Translations under genes and position numbers: made by a program | Assembly: GCF_020149915.1 (NCBI RefSeq) | Contig: NZ_CP083760.1 | Coordinates: 1,302,001-1,366,000 of the forward strand | Source: Candidatus Sulfidibacterium hydrothermale | Lineage (GTDB): Bacteria > Bacteroidota > Bacteroidia > Bacteroidales > F082 | Length of the DNA stretch: 64,000 nucleotides | Direction of reading: 5' to 3' | Notes under the pieces: model-generated | What the model saw: the letters and a program-made list of their open reading frames with translations, nothing else | What the model was told of the DNA's origin: nothing | The model's database searches: none | Shown: positions 37,376 to 47,494 of the stretch, piece by piece | Position numbering within the stretch: position 1 is the stretch's first letter | How the letters are laid out: each line of letters starts with the position of its first letter

Positions 37376-39355
37376 ATGCAGAAATTTGATGAAAATGCCT
37401 TTCCGGTGAATACACTGGAAAAAGAAATTAAATACCTCCGCCTGCTTTCCGACCGCTTTCCTAACATACAGGATGCCAGTACAGAAATTATCAACCTGGA
37501 AGCAATTTTAAATCTTCCTAAAGGAACCGAACATTTTCTGAGTGACATTCACGGCGAGTATGAAACCTTTAGCCATGTTTTAGCCAATGCTTCCGGAGTG
37601 GTACGGAAAAAAATTGAAGATGTATTTGGGAAAACTCTCCGTTTGAAAGATAAACGGCTTTTGGCCACCTTGATCTATTATCCCGAAGAAAAGCTGGATT
37701 TGGTGTTGAAAGAAGAAGAAGACCCGGATGAGTGGTTTTTTATTACGCTGCAACGTCTGATTAAAGTGGCCCGTGCGGCAGCATCAAAATATACCCGCTC
37801 AAAGGTGCGGAAAGCCATGCCGCCTTCGTTTTCGTATATCATTGTGGAATTATTGAATGAAAGTGGCGAAGATAAAGAAGAGTATTTTGAAGGCATCATC
37901 AACACCATTATTGAAATTCATCGGGCCGAAGCATTTATCATCGCCATTTGCCGATTTATTCAGCATTTGCTTATCGACCGGCTGCATATTATCGGTGATA
38001 TTTTTGACCGTGGACCTTCTGCTGAAAAAGTGATGGACCGTCTTGTTGATTACCATTCGGTAGATATTCAGTGGGGAAATCATGATATTCTTTGGATGGG
38101 AGCTGCCTCCGGAAGCTATGCGCTGATTGCCAATATGATTCGTGTTTCTTTGCGGTATAATAATCTGGATACACTGGAAGATGCTTATGGCGTTAATCTT
38201 CTTCCGTTGGCTACCTTTGCCATGAAAACATATAAAGGGGATCCCTGTAAACCTTTTGCGGCAAAATCCGGCGACGACGGAAAAGATGCTGAGATTATCC
38301 GGCAGATGCATAAAGCCATTTCGATTATTCAGTTTAAACTGGAAGGACAGGTGGTACAGCGGAATCCGCATTTTCAGATGGATGACCGTTTGTTGCTGGA
38401 TAAAATCGATTATGAAAAAGGAACCATCACCCTGAAAGGGAAAACATATGAGTTGCTGGACAAGCATTTTCCTACCATTGATCCGGAAAATCCGTATGTG
38501 CTGACGGAAGAAGAGCAGGAGGTAATGGAAAAATTGGGAAATAGCATTAAAAATAGTCAGCGATTGCAAAATCATATTGAATTTTTGTTTTCACACGGAA
38601 GCATGTATCTGACATTTAATGCCAACCTGTTGTATCATGGTTGTATTCCGATGGATGACAACGGGAAGTTTTCCGCTTTTCAGATAGAAGGCTCTTCTTA
38701 TTCCGGAAAAGCGCTCTGCGATCATTTTGATCGTGTGGCCCGAAAAGCTTACCATTACCGGTTTAACCGAAAATATGAAACCACGGCGGATTATTTGTGG
38801 TATTTGTGGTGTGGGGCACAGTCTCCGCTATTCGGGAAAAATAAAATGGCCACTTTCGAGCGCTATTTTGTCGCCGAAAAAGAAACCCATGAAGAAGGAC
38901 GGAATCCGTATTATAAACTGGCTTATGAAAGTGAAGCGGTTTGTAACACCATCTTGAAAGAGTTTGGCCTTACCGGTAAAAATTCACGAATTGTTAACGG
39001 TCATGTACCTGTAAAAGTAAAAAAAGGAGAAAGTCCTATCAAAGCCAATGGAAAATTATTTGTTATTGACGGCGGCATGTCTCTTCCTTATCAGAAAGTG
39101 ACCGGAGTGGCTGGTTATACCTTGATTTATAACTCTTACGGACTGGTTTTGGTGGAACATGAACATTTTGATTCAAAACGGCAGGCCGTGGAAGATGAAA
39201 AAGATATCATTTCAAAACGAATTTACATAGAAACCAATGCTGTGCGAAAAAGGGTACGCGATACCGATATCGGAAAAGAATTGCTTACCCAGATCAGTGA
39301 CCTGAAAATGTTGTTGACGGCTTACCGGAAGGGACTGATTAAAGAACGTTTTTAA
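37376..39355 (+). CDS. fbp: Fructose-1,6-bisphosphatase, class 3
   Basis: The 659-residue enzyme matches the class 3 (Firmicutes-type) family, which is about 650 residues long and unrelated to the ordinary class 1 enzyme. The metallophosphatase motifs are [14 protein letters not shown] (Asp57, His59), [16 protein letters not shown] and [16 protein letters not shown]. It hydrolyses fructose-1,6-bisphosphate in gluconeogenesis. The aspartate kinase gene follows after a few bases and a PPi-PFK gene lies 1.5 kb further on. Confidence 0.95.
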   Translation: MQKFDENAFPVNTLEKEIKYLRLLSDRFPNIQDASTEIINLEAILNLPKGTEHFLSDIHGEYETFSHVLANASGVVRKKIEDVFGKTLRLKDKRLLATLIYYPEEKLDLVLKEEEDPDEWFFITLQRLIKVARAAASKYTRSKVRKAMPPSFSYIIVELLNESGEDKEEYFEGIINTIIEIHRAEAFIIAICRFIQHLLIDRLHIIGDIFDRGPSAEKVMDRLVDYHSVDIQWGNHDILWMGAASGSYALIANMIRVSLRYNNLDTLEDAYGVNLLPLATFAMKTYKGDPCKPFAAKSGDDGKDAEIIRQMHKAISIIQFKLEGQVVQRNPHFQMDDRLLLDKIDYEKGTITLKGKTYELLDKHFPTIDPENPYVLTEEEQEVMEKLGNSIKNSQRLQNHIEFLFSHGSMYLTFNANLLYHGCIPMDDNGKFSAFQIEGSSYSGKALCDHFDRVARKAYHYRFNRKYETTADYLWYLWCGAQSPLFGKNKMATFERYFVAEKETHEEGRNPYYKLAYESEAVCNTILKEFGLTGKNSRIVNGHVPVKVKKGESPIKANGKLFVIDGGMSLPYQKVTGVAGYTLIYNSYGLVLVEHEHFDSKRQAVEDEKDIISKRIYIETNAVRKRVRDTDIGKELLTQISDLKMLLTAYRKGLIKERF

Positions 39356-39367
39356 TTTTTGTTTTTG

Positions 39368-40645
39368 ATGTTGCGGATATTGAAGTTTGGCGGGGCACTG
39401 CTGAAAGATAAACAGGGGATGCAGCAACTGTGCTCCATTGTGCAAAATTTTAATGGACAGCCACTGGTTGTGGTCGTTTCCGCACTGGGAAAAACAACCA
39501 ATGCTCTGGAAGAGTTATTACAGCTTGGCTTTGAAAAAGAGGAGGCTCTTCTTGAAAAAAAATTCAACGAATTAAAGAAAAAGCATACAGAACTTGTTGA
39601 TGCTTTGCGGTTCCAGCCGGATCATCCGTTATTTCTGAAGCTGGAAGAGTTGTTCGGCCGGCTGTGGGAAGCTTTGCATCGCCTTCCGGCCGATCCGTAT
39701 CGGGCTTACGACTGGGTTGTTGGCTTTGGCGAGCTTTTTTCTTCAGAGATTGTACAGACGTGGTTGCTGAAAAACAGATTACCGGTGAAGTTGGTAGATG
39801 CCCGCCAGTTGCTGGTTACCGACGAAAATTTTACCCGGGCTTCTATACATTGGCCATATACTCAAAAAACCATTGATGCCCGTTGCCAGCCTCTGCTTCA
39901 ACAAGGAAAAATTGTTTTAACACAGGGATTTATTGCCGGCAGCGAAAAAGGAAATCCGGTAACCCTCGGCCGGGAGGGTTCTGATTTTACTGCAGCAGTG
40001 TTGGCTTACGCTTTGGATGCAACGGAAGTCTGTATCTGGAAAGATGTTCCCGGACTGATGAATGGCGATCCGCGAATTTTTCCGGATGTGGTTCAGCTGC
40101 CGCATGTTTCTTATAACGAAGCAATTGAGTTGGCTTTTTATGGTGCTTCGGTCATCCATCCCAAGACTATTCAACCGCTGCAAAGAAAAAAGATTCCGTT
40201 GAAGGTTTGTTCGTTTTATTCTCCGGAAACAAAGCCTACCCTGATTGATGCCGATGAGTCGGATGATTCTAAAATACCGAATATCATTTTGAAGAAGAAT
40301 CAGACTTTGCTGAGTATCAGTTCCCGGAATTTGTCTTTTATGGCAGAAGAGAATCTGAAAACGGTTTTTTCTGTTTTCAGCCGGTATAAAATCCATGTCA
40401 ACTTGATGCAGAATTCAGCGGTGAGTTTTTCTGTTTGTTTTGACCAAAATCCCCGGAAATTGCAAGCTGTGTTTCAGGCATTGCAGGAATTATTTATCTT
40501 GAAATATAACGATGGTCTGCAATTATTAACCGTTCGTCATGATGATGGAAAAGTTTTTGAAAAACTCCTTCGCGGGAACGAAATTTATTTGTTGCATGAA
40601 AACCGTACTACCCGCCAGGTTTTAATGCGTCCGGTGAAAAAATAA
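39368..40645 (+). CDS. lysC: Aspartate kinase (monofunctional)
   Basis: The ATG at 39368 gives 425 residues with MLRILKFGGALLK at the N-terminus; a TTG nine bases earlier is an alternative. Kinase motifs are KFGG (6-9), VVVVSALGKTTNAL, TLGREGSDFTAAVLAYAL and the aspartate-binding WKDVPGLMNGDPR. After about residue 300 come the regulatory ACT domains. It phosphorylates L-aspartate, the first step to lysine, threonine and methionine. It lies just behind fbp and may share its transcript. Confidence 0.92.
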   Translation: MLRILKFGGALLKDKQGMQQLCSIVQNFNGQPLVVVVSALGKTTNALEELLQLGFEKEEALLEKKFNELKKKHTELVDALRFQPDHPLFLKLEELFGRLWEALHRLPADPYRAYDWVVGFGELFSSEIVQTWLLKNRLPVKLVDARQLLVTDENFTRASIHWPYTQKTIDARCQPLLQQGKIVLTQGFIAGSEKGNPVTLGREGSDFTAAVLAYALDATEVCIWKDVPGLMNGDPRIFPDVVQLPHVSYNEAIELAFYGASVIHPKTIQPLQRKKIPLKVCSFYSPETKPTLIDADESDDSKIPNIILKKNQTLLSISSRNLSFMAEENLKTVFSVFSRYKIHVNLMQNSAVSFSVCFDQNPRKLQAVFQALQELFILKYNDGLQLLTVRHDDGKVFEKLLRGNEIYLLHENRTTRQVLMRPVKK

Positions 40646-40689
40646 CAAAATTTATAGAAAGAACTGCTTCGCCTCTTTTCTGCATTTTC

Positions 40690-40697
40690 TATCTTTG
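40690..40697 (+). promoter_or_regulatory. Promoter -7 box for the phosphofructokinase gene
   Basis: TATCTTTG, matching TAnnTTTG. The leader before the start at 40820 would be about 115 bases, unusually long here. Confidence 0.4.
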
Positions 40698-40819
40698 TGG
40701 TTCATTTTTAAACAAATGAAACGAACATAGATTTTTTTAATCACAATACATGAGATGATTGAAAAAATGGTGTACAAGTGTAGCGGTTACATAAATAGAG
40801 AAAATAAAATTTTAAACAG

Positions 40820-42037
40820 ATGAAAGATACAATAGCCATTTTATGCGGTGGTGGTCCGGCTCCCGGAATTAACTCCGTGATTAGTTCGGTATCCATGGCC
40901 TTTCTTGATGCCGGTTACCGGGTTTTGGGTATTCATGAAGGATATAAAGGATTACTCGCGGAAGAACCTCAGGTTCAGGAAATCGACTTTAAATTTGCTG
41001 ATGATATTCATAAAAGAGGCGGCTCGGCTTTAAAAATGAGCCGTTATAAACCCAAAGATAATGAATTTAGTACCCAATTTTTTGTGGATTTCAACGTAAA
41101 ACTGTTGGTAACCATTGGTGGCGACGATACGGCCTCTACGGCCAACCGGCTGGGGAAATTCCTGCGTGAGCACGACGTGGATATTCAAAATATTCATGTT
41201 CCTAAAACAATTGACAATGACCTTCCGCTTCCTGACAATACCCCAACTTTCGGCTATCAATCAGCTAAACAAGAGGGAGTGCGTATTGCCCAGACGGTAT
41301 ATGAAGATGCCCGTACCAGTGGTAACTGGTTTGTTACAGCGGCCATGGGACGCGAAGCCGGCCACCTGGCGTTTGGAATTGGCGCTGCCAGTCATTTCCC
41401 CATGATCGTTATTCCGGAGATGTTTAATAAAGTGGAAGTGACTTTCGACCGGATTATTAAACTGATTATCTCGGCTATTGTAAAACGGAAACTCCTGGGA
41501 ATTAACTATGGAGTAGCCATTGTGAGCGAAGGCGTTTTTCATTTTATGTCCGATGAAGAAATTAAAAATTCAGGAATCGACTTTACTTACGACGAACACG
41601 GACATCCGGAATTGGGGAACGTGAGTAAAGCCCATATTTTTAATGTTTTACTACAACGGCGGTTGAAAGAACTGGGACTGAAAGTGAAAAGTCGTCCGGT
41701 GGAACTGGGATACGAACTGCGTTGTGTACAGCCTACGGCTTTCGATTTGATGTATTGCGGTTTGCTGGGATACGGTGTGAAAAAACTTTTTGATGAAGGA
41801 CGTACAGCCTGTATGGTTACCGCTTCGAACAGTGGTAAAATAGCTCCGTTGTACCTTGAAGATGTTTCCGATGAAACCGGCAAAGTGTTACCGAGACTGG
41901 TGGATATCAACGGAGAAAAACCGAAATTGATTTTCGAACACGGGTTACAGTTTATTGAACCGGGCGATTATGAAGAAGCCAAAATTTACCTGGAAAAACC
42001 GGAAGATTATGATTTCCGGAGAATTTTGGGATGGTAA
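40820..42037 (+). CDS. pfp: 6-phosphofructokinase, pyrophosphate-dependent type
   Basis: The 405-residue protein is a group II phosphofructokinase. The donor-specificity motif reads TIGGDDTAS (Gly100-Asp103) in place of the ATP-type GGDGS, together with PKTIDND (Lys129-Asp134). In studied enzymes that Asp-Lys pair selects pyrophosphate over ATP. PPi-PFK is reversible, converting fructose-6-phosphate and PPi to the bisphosphate and phosphate. Proximity to fbp suggests a local sugar-phosphate cluster. The donor is inferred from the motif only. Confidence 0.88.
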   Translation: MKDTIAILCGGGPAPGINSVISSVSMAFLDAGYRVLGIHEGYKGLLAEEPQVQEIDFKFADDIHKRGGSALKMSRYKPKDNEFSTQFFVDFNVKLLVTIGGDDTASTANRLGKFLREHDVDIQNIHVPKTIDNDLPLPDNTPTFGYQSAKQEGVRIAQTVYEDARTSGNWFVTAAMGREAGHLAFGIGAASHFPMIVIPEMFNKVEVTFDRIIKLIISAIVKRKLLGINYGVAIVSEGVFHFMSDEEIKNSGIDFTYDEHGHPELGNVSKAHIFNVLLQRRLKELGLKVKSRPVELGYELRCVQPTAFDLMYCGLLGYGVKKLFDEGRTACMVTASNSGKIAPLYLEDVSDETGKVLPRLVDINGEKPKLIFEHGLQFIEPGDYEEAKIYLEKPEDYDFRRILGW

Positions 42038-42058
42038 CCTGAAATTATGATGTTTTTT

Positions 42059-42091
42059 AAACGGCGTTCGCGAATTTTCCGGACGCCGTTT
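42059..42091. terminator. Hairpin between convergent phosphofructokinase and GH5-like genes
   Basis: A 9-bp stem AAACGGCGT/ACGCCGTTT with a 15-base loop, 22 bases after the plus-strand stop. Neither side has a strong T-run, so it may be a weak bidirectional terminator or a shield from exonucleases. Confidence 0.45.
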
Positions 42092-42164
42092 GTGTTATCT
42101 GTATTTTACTTGGAGATTAATGGTTGTCCAATCATCGCTTTTTACAGGAAGAGGGATGGCTTTT

Positions 42165-44567
42165 TTATTCCTTGATGATTTTAAATGATGATTTCTGATT
42201 AGCGAACAGAACTTCCCCGAAATAGATGCCGCTCGGAAACGGTAAGCTGATTTTTACTTCCGGGGGGTACAGCCCGGAAAAGGTTTTGATTAACCGTCCC
42301 TGCACATCTCTGATTTTTAATTGAAAAGGCCCCTGTTTTTTTTCGGTTTGCAGAACAAAATAATCGTGTGCCGGATTGGGATATATTTTCACACCGGCGG
42401 GCGTATGTGCCGGCCGGATGCCGGTAATATCCGTTGGGTAACAGGCTGAAGTAACCGTGTAGCCGTTCAGGGTGATTTGTACGGCATAATTTCCGGATGA
42501 GTCGGGGGTAAACGACTGGCTTGTGGCCCCGTTCACAGGATTGTACAGGTTGTTACAATCGCACCAGCGGTAATCGGCGCCGGACTGGTTGGCTGTCAGC
42601 GTGGAACCGGTTACGGTTACCGTGGTATCCACTGGAATTTTTTGTCTTACTTCCGTAGGATATCCCCGATAAACATCGTAAAATAATTCTCTGAAATCCA
42701 GATTGTTGAAAATGAAATAATCGCGCGACTGGTTTTGGAAACTGATCAGTTTGTTGTTGAGCTGATAGGCCGTGGCATCTTTCCCGCTGATGTACCGGTC
42801 CACCAGATTTCTGTATTGACTGTTGGCTGTTCCCTGGTAGTAACCGCCCAGCCGGTACTGGGTGCCTTCGGACGTGTATTGATAATCGGAACCAATGAGT
42901 TGTATCAGCCGGTTTTCCAGTTGCCGGGTGACTGTGTTGATGCTGTCGGCCAGTGCTTTCACCGTGTTGTTATCGGCGGTAATGCTTTTGTTCATCAGAC
43001 TTCTGAGCTGCCCGTTGATGTCCTGAACCGAATTGGATTTGAAAGAATAACTGTCGTGATGCAGCCGTTCGCCGGGCCAAAGATAAATATTGAGTTTCGG
43101 ATTTTTATAGAAAAACTGGGTTAAACCGGTTTTGTCGATGGTAACGGCATCGCCTGTCGTGCGAATGGAAAAAACGGCATTTTGCAGCGTGCCGTCCCAA
43201 CCGGCATTTATTTTCAGATGAAGTAATACAGGATGTCCTTTTTGTACGGTTTTAACAGTGCTTGCATCGCTGAAATTGCCGCCGCCGGCCGAGCCTTCCA
43301 ATACAAACTGCACGGTACTGGTTCCCTGCGAAGAAACATAAGCCAGTACGTCATAAACTCCGGGACCGTTGTTTTTTAATGCCAGTGTAACATCCTGCGA
43401 AAGGGTGAGGTGTCCGTCGGCAGTAGCCGGAAATTGAAGGAAATGGTTTTCGTTTTTCAGCTCTATCGTGTAATTTCCGCCGGTAACGGTCCATTTTTTC
43501 ATGCCGTCTTCAAATCCGGGATTACTCAGCATGTTCCACCAGACAGAAGGCCCTTCGGTCATGATTTTCTGAAAGCCGGGATAAAGCCATTCGCCGGTTT
43601 TTCCGTTGTGGTTTCTGTCCATTTCGGCATCGAAAAGAGAAGTGGCGCCGTCGAAAAACATCAGGTAAGCCGACGGGATGCCCCGGTCGATGAAACGGCG
43701 GGTAACCTGATAGGCAATGGGGCGGGCTACCCACATTTCGTTATCTGTATTTTTGGCATTCCAGGCGCCGCTCCAAACCACCTGTTTGGTGGAATCCATG
43801 TATTCCCAGGCCTGTTCTACCAACCGGATGTTGTCGCGGGCATCGGGTTTTAAAACGTGAAAATCCCACATGAAATACCGGCCGGCCCCTTTAGGAACCG
43901 GGTTGTAAGCCTGTGTCATAAAATATTTTGTTCCGGGGCCGTACGGATTGGACGAAGCGTCAGCCGGCGGAATTTTGAAGTAGATGATAATCCGGTCGGG
44001 ATTGGTTTTTCTGATTTCAGCCGTGATGGAATCGTAGTAGTCCATGATGCGGTGCGGGTCGCTGTTGTGTACGAGTGTCCAGGGTTCTACAAACAAATCG
44101 AAAATCAGCCGGTGGCTTTTGTTTTTAAAACGGTTGGCCACGTAACCCCACCAGGCAGCCATTTTGTGCAAATCGCCCGGATTGTCCTTTGTAAGTCCGT
44201 AAAAAGTCAGTACCACGCCGAGGTTTTTATTCAGCAAGTCGGTGATAATGGAATCGGTTTGATCCAGCAAGGCATCGTCGGCAGCGTCGTAAGGCGGACC
44301 GTCGGCAATGGCTTGCATCATGGGATTGTTGTCGCCCTGGTAGCGGATGCGGACACTCTGGTATCCGGCAGCGACCAGCGAATCGCCGTAAGCCGGCTTA
44401 TAAGGTGCCGAAAATCCGATGTTTACGTTGCCGGCCTGCGGTTCCATCAGGATACCTTTTCCGAGCATGGAAACTGCCTGTGCCGGCGAAAGCGGCGGGT
44501 CGGGGGGTTGGGCCGACAAAGCCAAAACAAACAAACTGATAAAAACGGTCAATGCTGATTTTTTCAT
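42165..44567 (-). CDS. GH5-like glycoside hydrolase with changed active site, CBM-like module and T9SS sorting domain
   Basis: The 800-residue protein begins with a signal peptide (MKKSALTVFISLFVLALSAQ). Residues 35-310 align by pattern to GH5: SVRIR (Arg73/75), RLIFDLFVEPW with Glu161 in the acid/base place but Val for the usual Asn, and WDFHV with His237. The nucleophile strand reads WSGAWN, with Ala268 where GH5 has Glu, and Tyr123 stands where a His is usual. Residues about 346-480 (NPGFEDGMKKW) look like a CBM4/9-type module, followed by a helical region, an Ig-like domain and a type A T9SS C-terminal domain (KIYPNPAHDYFVL). It is last in the PUL. Either a divergent hydrolase or a binding protein. 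Confidence 0.72.
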   Translation of the reverse strand: MKKSALTVFISLFVLALSAQPPDPPLSPAQAVSMLGKGILMEPQAGNVNIGFSAPYKPAYGDSLVAAGYQSVRIRYQGDNNPMMQAIADGPPYDAADDALLDQTDSIITDLLNKNLGVVLTFYGLTKDNPGDLHKMAAWWGYVANRFKNKSHRLIFDLFVEPWTLVHNSDPHRIMDYYDSITAEIRKTNPDRIIIYFKIPPADASSNPYGPGTKYFMTQAYNPVPKGAGRYFMWDFHVLKPDARDNIRLVEQAWEYMDSTKQVVWSGAWNAKNTDNEMWVARPIAYQVTRRFIDRGIPSAYLMFFDGATSLFDAEMDRNHNGKTGEWLYPGFQKIMTEGPSVWWNMLSNPGFEDGMKKWTVTGGNYTIELKNENHFLQFPATADGHLTLSQDVTLALKNNGPGVYDVLAYVSSQGTSTVQFVLEGSAGGGNFSDASTVKTVQKGHPVLLHLKINAGWDGTLQNAVFSIRTTGDAVTIDKTGLTQFFYKNPKLNIYLWPGERLHHDSYSFKSNSVQDINGQLRSLMNKSITADNNTVKALADSINTVTRQLENRLIQLIGSDYQYTSEGTQYRLGGYYQGTANSQYRNLVDRYISGKDATAYQLNNKLISFQNQSRDYFIFNNLDFRELFYDVYRGYPTEVRQKIPVDTTVTVTGSTLTANQSGADYRWCDCNNLYNPVNGATSQSFTPDSSGNYAVQITLNGYTVTSACYPTDITGIRPAHTPAGVKIYPNPAHDYFVLQTEKKQGPFQLKIRDVQGRLIKTFSGLYPPEVKISLPFPSGIYFGEVLFANQKSSFKIIKE

Positions 44568-44611
44568 TTTATCCTGTTGGGTTTATGTGTCAAACGGAAG
44601 TTTCGTAAGGT

Positions 44612-45709
44612 TTAGTGCACTTGGTTTATTGCGTTGTACAATGCTTCGGCAAACAACCGGGCCCCTTTCGGGGTGAAATGTACCACATCCTTACTGCCTT
44701 TGGGTTTCATGTTTTCAGGACCTGTCAGGCTTTTTCCGTCAATCAGAAAAAGATTTTTATATCCTTTTTTTTGAAATTTTCTGACCACATCTGCTTCAGC
44801 CTGCCGGATTTCATTCAGCGAAACCGTTCCGTGTTTGGGTTGTTGCCGGTAGGTAAAAGTCGGGGTGATGCAGTAGATTTTGGCTTTAGGATGGTCTTTT
44901 AAAAGAATAGATAAAAGTTTGGTATAGCGCGGGATAATTTGTTTTTTGGGTGTGTAACCTTTGTTCCAGTCGTTGTAGCCCCATAAAATGGTGATCACGT
45001 CCACTTTTTTACCGGCAAGTTCCAGCGCAAAAGGCCACGATATTTTTGAACCGCCCACGGCCAGGTTATACAATTGCCATCCTTCTTTTTGTGCCAGTAT
45101 CCAGGGCCAGGTTTGAAATCCGGCGGTTTGGCCGGTGCCCTGCGTAATGGAATTGCCGATGGCTACATACACCGGTTTGTCTTTCTGCGGTGCCGCGGCA
45201 AAATGACTTCCTTTATCCGTTTCTATTCCGTTGAAATTTACGCCGTAATAGGGCGGGAAGACAATTTCCCATACGGCTGTTTTCCCGTCAGGATTTTGGA
45301 AAGCAATACCGTTAAAAGCGGTGTCTTTTCGCGGAAGAACAGCAATCTGTTTATAAAGTTTTCCGTTCTTAAAAACACCAAAAACCGAATGCCGGTGGCT
45401 GGTTCCTTTGCGTGGCGAAAGCAGGATTTTGATGTTTTTGCTGTCGGAAACAAAAGAAAGCGTGACCCCCGACTGGGTAAAAGCATTTTTCGGATTGGCT
45501 TCGGTTTCGGGTATGTCGATAATTTTCTTTTCATGCCGGTTGATAATCATTTTGTTGTCCGTTTTTTTCAGGAAAAAAGCACCTTCAATCCGGATGCGGT
45601 TGTCGTTTGGCTTAATAAACTGTTTGGCATTTTGTGCCTGAAGGGGAAGACATGAAAAAAGTATCACGGATAAAAAAATCAGACTTCCTGTTTGTTTTAA
45701 AAGCTTCAT
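44612..45709 (-). CDS. SGNH/GDSL-type carbohydrate esterase
   Basis: The 365-residue protein has a signal sequence (cleavage near LQAQ; Cys20 is a weak lipobox alternative), an N-terminal beta-rich domain (about residues 30-170) and an SGNH domain. Block I is AIGNSITQG with Ser187, block III is WGYNDW with Asn246 and block V is DVVHFTPKG with Asp341 and His344. The two-domain plan is like CE2/acetylxylan esterases, so removal of acetyl groups from the PUL glycan is the likely role. It lies three bases after a sulfatase gene. Confidence 0.85.
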   Translation of the reverse strand: MKLLKQTGSLIFLSVILFSCLPLQAQNAKQFIKPNDNRIRIEGAFFLKKTDNKMIINRHEKKIIDIPETEANPKNAFTQSGVTLSFVSDSKNIKILLSPRKGTSHRHSVFGVFKNGKLYKQIAVLPRKDTAFNGIAFQNPDGKTAVWEIVFPPYYGVNFNGIETDKGSHFAAAPQKDKPVYVAIGNSITQGTGQTAGFQTWPWILAQKEGWQLYNLAVGGSKISWPFALELAGKKVDVITILWGYNDWNKGYTPKKQIIPRYTKLLSILLKDHPKAKIYCITPTFTYRQQPKHGTVSLNEIRQAEADVVRKFQKKGYKNLFLIDGKSLTGPENMKPKGSKDVVHFTPKGARLFAEALYNAINQVH

Positions 45710-45712
45710 TTC

Positions 45713-47407
45713 TTAAAATTTCATTTTTCCTATTTCACTGTCTTTGTATCCGATACGCGTTCCCATGGTGTAAAGGTATTTCCCTTTCGGAATCACCAAC
45801 GGTTGGTCATACACCTTCCATCCGGCATTTAGCCCGGGTTTAAAATCTTTATCGCTGATGAGATAAGCAATGGAAGCCCCTTTGGTATCGCAGGAAAGAG
45901 TAACCATGCGGCCTTTTTTGGTGATGTGCACACGGTCGGTAACCGGCTGGATGCCTTTGGGCCACATTTGCAAAAACATCTCTTTTTCGGGGATGGAACC
46001 CATGTCGCCCACGCGGGCCTGCCAGTTGTCCATCGCTTTGCGCAATTCGGCGATTTTGGCTTTGTATTTCGGATCGTCAATCAGGTTGTGCAGTGTTTCC
46101 GGGTCGTTTTTGATGTCGTACAGTTCTTCGGGTACTTTTTGCAGCCGAAACCAGTAAAGCTGGTCTTTGTTCAGCCTGCCGAGTTGCATCAGCCGCAGCA
46201 TGTCGCGCATCATGTCCATTTGTTTGCGGTATTTGATGTCTTTGTAGCACGGCAGGTTGGTGTGGTAGTTTCTGACGTACATGTAACGGTGGTCGCGTAC
46301 CACACGGTTGCGGTCGGTGATGCCGTCGTAACGGTCGCCGGAAGCAAAGATGTATTTCCGTTCGGTTTTGGCACGCTGCGGGCCGAGAAAAGCCTGTCCC
46401 TGCATGTACGCCGGAATGGGAACGCCGGCAATGGATAATACGGTGGGGGCCAAATCGACAAACGAAATAAGTTCGCTCACATGGCCGTTTTTGATTTTAC
46501 CGGGGCCGGGGCCGTATTTTTTCATGTATCGGGGCGGAATGCGTACGATGAACGGCACATGCAGTCCCGATTCGTAGTTCACGCGTTTGCCGCGGGGCAA
46601 CGGGCCGCCGTGGTCGCTGAAAAAGAAGATGATGGTTTTGTCGTACAACCCGGCTTTTTTCAATGCCCGGATTTTTTCACCGATTTGTTTGTCCAGCACT
46701 TCGATGTTGGAATAATTCCGTGCAACATCCTGCCGTACAATGGAATCGTCCGGGAAATAGGACGGCAGCGGAACACTGTCCGGCGATACGGTTTGCGGTT
46801 TGTTTTTCCGTTTCCATATCTGCGATTCGTGTGTTACAAAATGGTTATAAACCGAAAAAAACGGCATGCCTTTGGGGGCGTGTTTCCATTCGGCTTTTTT
46901 GTTGTTTTCATCCCAGGCGGTAACCGGTGCGGCAAACTGATAGTCGGTTTTGTCGTTGTTGGTGCAGTAGTATCCCGCTTTGCGCAGATATTCAGGAAAA
47001 CATTTTACGTAAGGCGGGATAACTGCCGAGTAAAGCGGTACTTTGTTGCCATTGATGTCCACGGCAATACTCGGACCCGAATAATCGCGTTTCCCCCACG
47101 AATGCACATCGTGCGCCGTGCGCATGTGCATGGTGCCGATGGAAGTGGGATACATGCCGGTAATGATGTCGGAACGGCTGGGGGCACAAACCGGTACCAC
47201 GGCAAAAACATTGTCGAAAACAATTCCTTCTTTGGCCAGTTGATCCAGGTTGGGTGTGTGTGCGGTAGAATCACCGTACATGTCGAGATACGGACTGATG
47301 TCTTCGCAGGTAAGCCACAGAATGTTGGGGCGGTCGTCGTTTTTTTTCTGGGCCACCACCGGAAAGACCGTGAAAAATACAAAAACGAGCAGTAATAACT
47401 TTTTCAT
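45713..47407 (-). CDS. Sulfatase, family S1 (heparan N-sulfatase-like)
   Basis: The 564-residue periplasmic sulfatase has a signal peptide (MKKLLLLVFVFFTVFPVVAQ). The modification motif is VCAPSRSDIITG with Cys74, which is converted to formylglycine by an anSME enzyme not found in this window. Metal ligands come from CEDISPY (Glu35-Asp36) and FFSDHGG. The CEDISPY/VCAPSRSD pattern is close to sulfamidase-like S1_8 members, but substrate class cannot be fixed by eye. It follows the next sulfatase gene after a long hairpin. Confidence 0.92.
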   Translation of the reverse strand: MKKLLLLVFVFFTVFPVVAQKKNDDRPNILWLTCEDISPYLDMYGDSTAHTPNLDQLAKEGIVFDNVFAVVPVCAPSRSDIITGMYPTSIGTMHMRTAHDVHSWGKRDYSGPSIAVDINGNKVPLYSAVIPPYVKCFPEYLRKAGYYCTNNDKTDYQFAAPVTAWDENNKKAEWKHAPKGMPFFSVYNHFVTHESQIWKRKNKPQTVSPDSVPLPSYFPDDSIVRQDVARNYSNIEVLDKQIGEKIRALKKAGLYDKTIIFFFSDHGGPLPRGKRVNYESGLHVPFIVRIPPRYMKKYGPGPGKIKNGHVSELISFVDLAPTVLSIAGVPIPAYMQGQAFLGPQRAKTERKYIFASGDRYDGITDRNRVVRDHRYMYVRNYHTNLPCYKDIKYRKQMDMMRDMLRLMQLGRLNKDQLYWFRLQKVPEELYDIKNDPETLHNLIDDPKYKAKIAELRKAMDNWQARVGDMGSIPEKEMFLQMWPKGIQPVTDRVHITKKGRMVTLSCDTKGASIAYLISDKDFKPGLNAGWKVYDQPLVIPKGKYLYTMGTRIGYKDSEIGKMKF

Positions 47408-47441
47408 TTGTATAGCATTTTGTTTCTTTTCTGTTTTCTTT

Positions 47442-47483
47442 GGATATCTGTTCCGGCTGCATTGCAGCCGGAACAGGTTATCC
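47442..47483 (-). promoter_or_regulatory. Long hairpin between two sulfatase genes
   Basis: A perfect 13-bp GC-rich stem (47448-47460 with 47464-47476) with an ATT loop, extended by GGATA/TATCC beyond a small internal loop. No T-run follows on the minus strand, so mRNA stabilisation or processing is more likely than termination. Confidence 0.6.
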
Positions 47484-47494
47484 GCGAACCTAAT

